64,000 bases of DNA, from NCBI GenBank assembly GCA_963734665.1, contig CAVTIR010000004.1, positions 62,001-126,000 on the forward strand. Reading direction: 5' to 3'. A program made the position numbers and the translations under genes. Shown piece by piece: positions 60,852 to 64,000 of this stretch (position 1 is the first letter of the stretch; each line of letters begins with the position of its first letter). Origin of the DNA: Trebonia sp963734665. Its GTDB lineage: Bacteria > Actinomycetota > Actinomycetes > Streptosporangiales > Streptosporangiaceae. The notes beneath the pieces are model-generated. The model had not been told where the DNA came from. It did not search any database and saw only the letters and a list, made by a program, of their open reading frames with translations.

Positions 60852-62672
60852 ATGCATGGTCCCGTCCCGGAAACCGAACGGCTCGCGGACAGCGGTCAAG
60901 GCGACGCCCCGCCCGCCAAGGCTGCGCCCCCGCTCGCGGGCCGCGCCTGGCGGTGGGCCGGGACCGCGGTCTTCCTGCTGTCCCTGGTGGCGCTGTTCAC
61001 CGCGTACTTTCGCCTGTCGAGCACCTACCCGGAGAACTCCGACGAGGCCAACATCCTGCTGATGGCCAGCGACATGGCCCACGGCAACCTGGACCTGTCC
61101 GGCTGGAATGTCTCCGACGTCCCGTTCATTACGACGGAATTGCCGGAGATCGCCCTGCTGGTCAGGCTGTTCGGCCTGCACCTGAACACGGCGCACATCG
61201 CCGCCGCGCTGACCTACACCGTCGTCGTAGCGACCGCGATGCTGTTGGCCAAGGGAAAGGCGCACGGCCCGAAGGCGATCGTCAGGATGGCGATCGCGCT
61301 CGCGATCATGCTCGCCCCGCAGCCAGGCGTCGGCGTCTTCGTCATGGTCTTCTCCGTCGGCCACATCGGCACGGCCGCCCCGGTCATGCTCACCTGGCTG
61401 GTCCTCGACCGCTTCCCCCGCCGCTGGTACGTCCCGGTGATCGTCGGCGTGCTGCTCGCCTGGGCGCTCATGGCCGATCCCCTGGTGCTGGTCATCGCCA
61501 TCATCCCGGTGCTGGTAGTCGCGACAGTGCGGCTGGTCCCTGGCCTGGCAGGAAGAGGTATCCAGAACGGGAGCCTGCTCCGCCACCTCCGCCACGCTTT
61601 CACCGATCGCTGGCTGGAGTCATCCCTCGTCGCTGCGGCAGGCATCGCGTACCTAGCCGCGTGGTGCGGCGGCAGGCTCCTGCACGCGGTCGGCGGCTAC
61701 ACCCAGCAGCCCGTTCCCTTCACCCTCGACCCGGTAAGCACCTGGTGGGCGCACTCCCGGATCGTGGCGCACGGCCTCTTGACGATGTTCGGCGCCTTCT
61801 TCCTGCCGGGCAACGCGATCAACTACCTCGGGCCGGGAAATTACGTGGCGGCACCGCCCTTGTCCGGCCTAGCCGAAGCGGTCGCCATCACCCGCCTCGC
61901 CTGCGTCGCCCTGCCGGTCTGGGGCGCGTGCGCGATCGCGCGCCGGTTCTTCCGCCGGGACGCGGACCTGGTCAGCCAGCTGCTCCTCGTCGGCCTCGTC
62001 GCGAACCTCGGGGCCTACATCCCCAGCTCGCTCGCCGACCACACGGCGCTGAACGCCAGGGAGTTCGCGCCCGTCATCGCCTTCGCGGCGGTCCTGGCCG
62101 CCCGCATGCTCGGAGACCGGCTAGGCGACCGGGTAGTGGGCAGTCATCTCCGTCCTGGGCGGACCAGCGCGGTGGAGCGTCTCGTGCGCGGCAGGGGGGG
62201 CGATCGCGTGGTAGCGGCGGGGCTGTGCGCGCTGGTCTGCTGGTACGGCTTCGGCTTGGCCGAAGAGACCAGGATCCCGGCCGCGCCCGACCCGTTCGCC
62301 AGGCTCGAGGCGTTCCTCACGGAGCACCACCTGACCGAGGGCATCGGCGGGTACTGGAATTCCAGCGTCGTCACCGTCGACACCGGCGGCGCCATCACGA
62401 TCAGGGCGGTCACCCAGGGCTGCCTCCAGCCGTACGACTGGGAGTCCAAGCCCGCCTGGTACGACCCGGCCAGCCGCACGGCGGGCTTCGTGCTTGAGTC
62501 AACCGGGCCGGGCTACTTCAGCCAGTGGCAGGCGTCGCCCGCCGCGCTGAGGCAACTCGACACGCTCCTCCCCGCGGCCAAGCCCGCGACCTTGAACCCC
62601 GGCGGGGGATACGTGGTGCACGCGTACCAGGGGAACCTCCTGACCAGGCTCCCGCTCCTGGCCCACTGCTAG
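60852..62672 (+). CDS. Large polytopic membrane protein, possible glycosyltransferase
   Basis: 606 aa. After an about 30-residue Ala-rich cytoplasmic leader there are about ten hydrophobic segments; the loop STYPENSDEANILLMASDMA after the first helix holds acidic residues (E-N-S-D-E), again GT-C-like. The last about 140 residues (EAFLTEHHLTEGIGGYWNSS onward) are a soluble extracytoplasmic domain with a possible carbohydrate-related fold. ATG 60852 lies in the short divergent gap. A 17-bp hairpin follows it. Together with the other two membrane genes it suggests an envelope glycan locus. Confidence 0.65.
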   Translation: MHGPVPETERLADSGQGDAPPAKAAPPLAGRAWRWAGTAVFLLSLVALFTAYFRLSSTYPENSDEANILLMASDMAHGNLDLSGWNVSDVPFITTELPEIALLVRLFGLHLNTAHIAAALTYTVVVATAMLLAKGKAHGPKAIVRMAIALAIMLAPQPGVGVFVMVFSVGHIGTAAPVMLTWLVLDRFPRRWYVPVIVGVLLAWALMADPLVLVIAIIPVLVVATVRLVPGLAGRGIQNGSLLRHLRHAFTDRWLESSLVAAAGIAYLAAWCGGRLLHAVGGYTQQPVPFTLDPVSTWWAHSRIVAHGLLTMFGAFFLPGNAINYLGPGNYVAAPPLSGLAEAVAITRLACVALPVWGACAIARRFFRRDADLVSQLLLVGLVANLGAYIPSSLADHTALNAREFAPVIAFAAVLAARMLGDRLGDRVVGSHLRPGRTSAVERLVRGRGGDRVVAAGLCALVCWYGFGLAEETRIPAAPDPFARLEAFLTEHHLTEGIGGYWNSSVVTVDTGGAITIRAVTQGCLQPYDWESKPAWYDPASRTAGFVLESTGPGYFSQWQASPAALRQLDTLLPAAKPATLNPGGGYVVHAYQGNLLTRLPLLAHC

Positions 62673-62710
62673 CATTCCCGGAGCAAGCGAGCCCGCCCGG
62701 CTTGTAATGA

Positions 62711-62750
62711 ATGTTCCCCCGGTGTCGTTATAGCGACATCGGGGGAACAT
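62711..62750 (+). terminator. 17-bp hairpin after the membrane protein gene
   Basis: Positions 62711-62727 pair with 62734-62750 with one G-U pair and a TTATAG loop. It lies about 40 nt after the stop. No T-run follows. Confidence 0.65.
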
Positions 62751-62921
62751 CCTCGGCGTTTGGCGGACTGGCGGAAGCTGAAGGTTTGCTCATGACCTGA
62801 GAGCAAGCGCACAAGGTCGCTCGTCAGCCCCGGTAGCCTGAAGGCGCTTTACCAAACTCATAGAAAGCGGTGTCGGACCTGGGGCTTCCTCCGTCACCCA
62901 GCCAGACCCCGAGAGGTTCTC

Positions 62922-63881
62922 ATGCGACGCGCAGCCGCGCTTGCCTTTATACCCCCCCTGCTCGCCGCCGTAGCCGTCGCCGGCTGCGGTTCGTCGTCCT
63001 CCTCCAAGCCGGCCGCATCCGCGTCCGCGGACACCTACAAGTCGGTGACCGTGACCGGTGCCTTCGGTAAGGCGCCGACGGTGAGCATCCCGAAGGTGAC
63101 GGGCAGCGGGGCGCTCTACACCAAGACCATCATCCAGGGCACCGGCGCGAAGGTGACGTCTGCGGAAGGCCTGATCGGCAACGTCGTCGCGTACGACTGG
63201 TCTGGCAAGACCAGCAAGCTTCTCGGCACGTCCTACAGCCCGGGGCTGTTCATTAACGGGCAGGTGCTCCCCAGCCTTGAGAACGCGCTCGTCGGGCAGA
63301 AGGTCGGCAGCCGGGTGCTCGCGGTGATCCCGCCCGCGGATGGCCTCGGCACCAACGGCGCGTCGGAGGGGATTGGCGCTAACGACACCCTGGTGTTCGT
63401 CGTCGACATGACCTCGACGTTCAGCACCACGGGCGTGACGGGCACGCAGACCAACAGCGGCGGCGGGGCGCTGCCCACCGTGATCCCGCCGGCGGCGAAC
63501 AGCACGGCAGGGCCGACACTCAAGATCCCGACCACCACCACCCCGCCGAAGACCCTGCAGGTCCAGACCGTGATCAAGGGCACGGGCCCGGTCGTGAAGA
63601 AGGGCGATGACATAGCGGTCCAGTACAACGGGTACATCTGGCGGACCGGGAAGTCCTTCCAGTCCTCGTGGACGGACGGCCAGGGGGTCTACAGCACCGT
63701 GATCGGCGAGGGCCAGACCATCCCGGGCTGGGACACCGGACTGGTCGGTCAGACCGTCGGCAGCCGCGTCCTGCTCGTCCTTCCCCCGGCCGACGGCTAC
63801 GGCACCGCCGGCAACTCCCAGGCCGGCATCAAGGGCACCGACACGCTGGCCTTCGTCGTGGACATCCTCGCCGCCTCCTAG
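62922..63881 (+). CDS. Lipoprotein with two FKBP-type peptidyl-prolyl isomerase domains
   Basis: 319 aa. MRRAAALAFIPPLLAAVAVA leads to lipobox AVAGC (Cys22) and a Ser/Ala linker. Domain 2 (about 212-319) has the FKBP core DIAVQYNGYIWRTGKSFQSS, IPGWDTGLVGQTVGSRVLLV and PPADGYG. Domain 1 (about 65-165) has the same frame (NALVGQKVGSRVLAVIPPAD) but lacks the IPGW tryptophan and several core aromatics, so it is probably inactive. It assists folding of secreted proteins at the cell surface. ATG 62922 has GAGAGG five nt upstream. FKBP genes normally follow pafA in actinomycetes; here membrane genes intervene. Confidence 0.88.
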   Translation: MRRAAALAFIPPLLAAVAVAGCGSSSSSKPAASASADTYKSVTVTGAFGKAPTVSIPKVTGSGALYTKTIIQGTGAKVTSAEGLIGNVVAYDWSGKTSKLLGTSYSPGLFINGQVLPSLENALVGQKVGSRVLAVIPPADGLGTNGASEGIGANDTLVFVVDMTSTFSTTGVTGTQTNSGGGALPTVIPPAANSTAGPTLKIPTTTTPPKTLQVQTVIKGTGPVVKKGDDIAVQYNGYIWRTGKSFQSSWTDGQGVYSTVIGEGQTIPGWDTGLVGQTVGSRVLLVLPPADGYGTAGNSQAGIKGTDTLAFVVDILAAS

Positions 63882-63910
63882 CCGGGCAGGCGCCGCCTCC
63901 TAGCCGGGCG
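63871..63910. repeat. Short tandem duplication at the FKBP stop codon
   Basis: GCCGCCTCCTAGCCGGGC (63871-63888), which includes the TAG stop, is repeated at 63893-63910. The copy adds only untranslated sequence. Confidence 0.85.
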
Positions 63911-63931
63911 GGCAAATCCGGGCAGGTGTTC

Positions 63932-63979
63932 AATCCGGGAATGTCGGGCGCTGGCGCGCCCGACATTCCCGGATTTTTC
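63932..63979 (+). terminator. Intrinsic terminator after the FKBP gene
   Basis: Positions 63932-63951 pair perfectly with 63956-63975 (20 bp, 4-nt loop), followed by a TTTT run. It is the most classical intrinsic terminator in the window. Confidence 0.9.
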
Positions 63980-64000
63980 ATGATTTCAGGAGGGACGCCG

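Noticed and set aside
60836..62497. 553-codon frame overlapping the membrane protein at 60852
   Set aside because: Arg/Pro-rich low-complexity translation without motifs; the 60852 frame has regular membrane segments.

Overview
The window is GC-rich throughout and reads as the chromosome of a multicellular, Streptomyces- or Streptosporangiales-like actinomycete. The evidence is PafA (pupylation), DUF3145 and DUF5998 proteins, SARP-STAND regulators, a replication-relaxation protein, many GTG/TTG starts, and several starts that look leaderless (a TANNNT-like hexamer 6-7 nt before the start codon). The genus cannot be read from the sequence. No rRNA, tRNA or CRISPR array was recognised.

Layout, 1-13 kb: 3' part of a dihydrolipoyl dehydrogenase gene, leucyl aminopeptidase, an iron/polyamine-type ABC importer operon (binding lipoprotein, fused double permease, ATPase), a ChrB-like protein head-to-head with a COG4280-type membrane protein, an S51 peptidase, and a housekeeping run of a conserved small protein, DUF5998, a phosphodiesterase and a rhodanese. 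13-19 kb: a mobile-element remnant (J-domain membrane protein, TraD/FtsK-like ATPase, 34-nt iteron-like repeats, replication-relaxation protein), a MEDS-STAS regulator and a decayed ArsB-type transporter gene. 19-23 kb: a form II CO-dehydrogenase-like molybdenum hydroxylase operon in L-S-M order.

23-38 kb: a histidine kinase whose response regulator survives only as a 3' stub, a RibD/DHFR-like reductase, Lnt, DUF3145, an SDR, a repeat-rich gap, a sugar ABC importer with two binding proteins and no ATPase, and a PadR/MacB-like ATPase/FtsX-like permease operon. 38-49 kb is a signalling or conflict island: VWA protein, 1048-aa SARP-NB-ARC-TPR regulator, GT-B-like protein with a PfkB kinase, an NB-ARC-TPR (NLR-like) protein, a small helical protein and a PD-(D/E)XK-like protein. 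The NLR N-terminus and the small protein C-terminus carry matching short motifs of the bacterial amyloid-signalling type. This suggests an NLR plus Bell-type effector module and is the most interesting system in the window.

49-64 kb: MFS transporter, small protein, succinate-semialdehyde dehydrogenase, a three-gene nucleotide-sugar/glycosyltransferase operon closed by a perfect 38-nt palindrome, three large membrane proteins of possible GT-C type surrounding pafA, and a double-FKBP lipoprotein with a classical terminator. The pafA-FKBP neighbourhood usual in actinomycetes is present but split by envelope genes, and the proteasome genes are not in the window.
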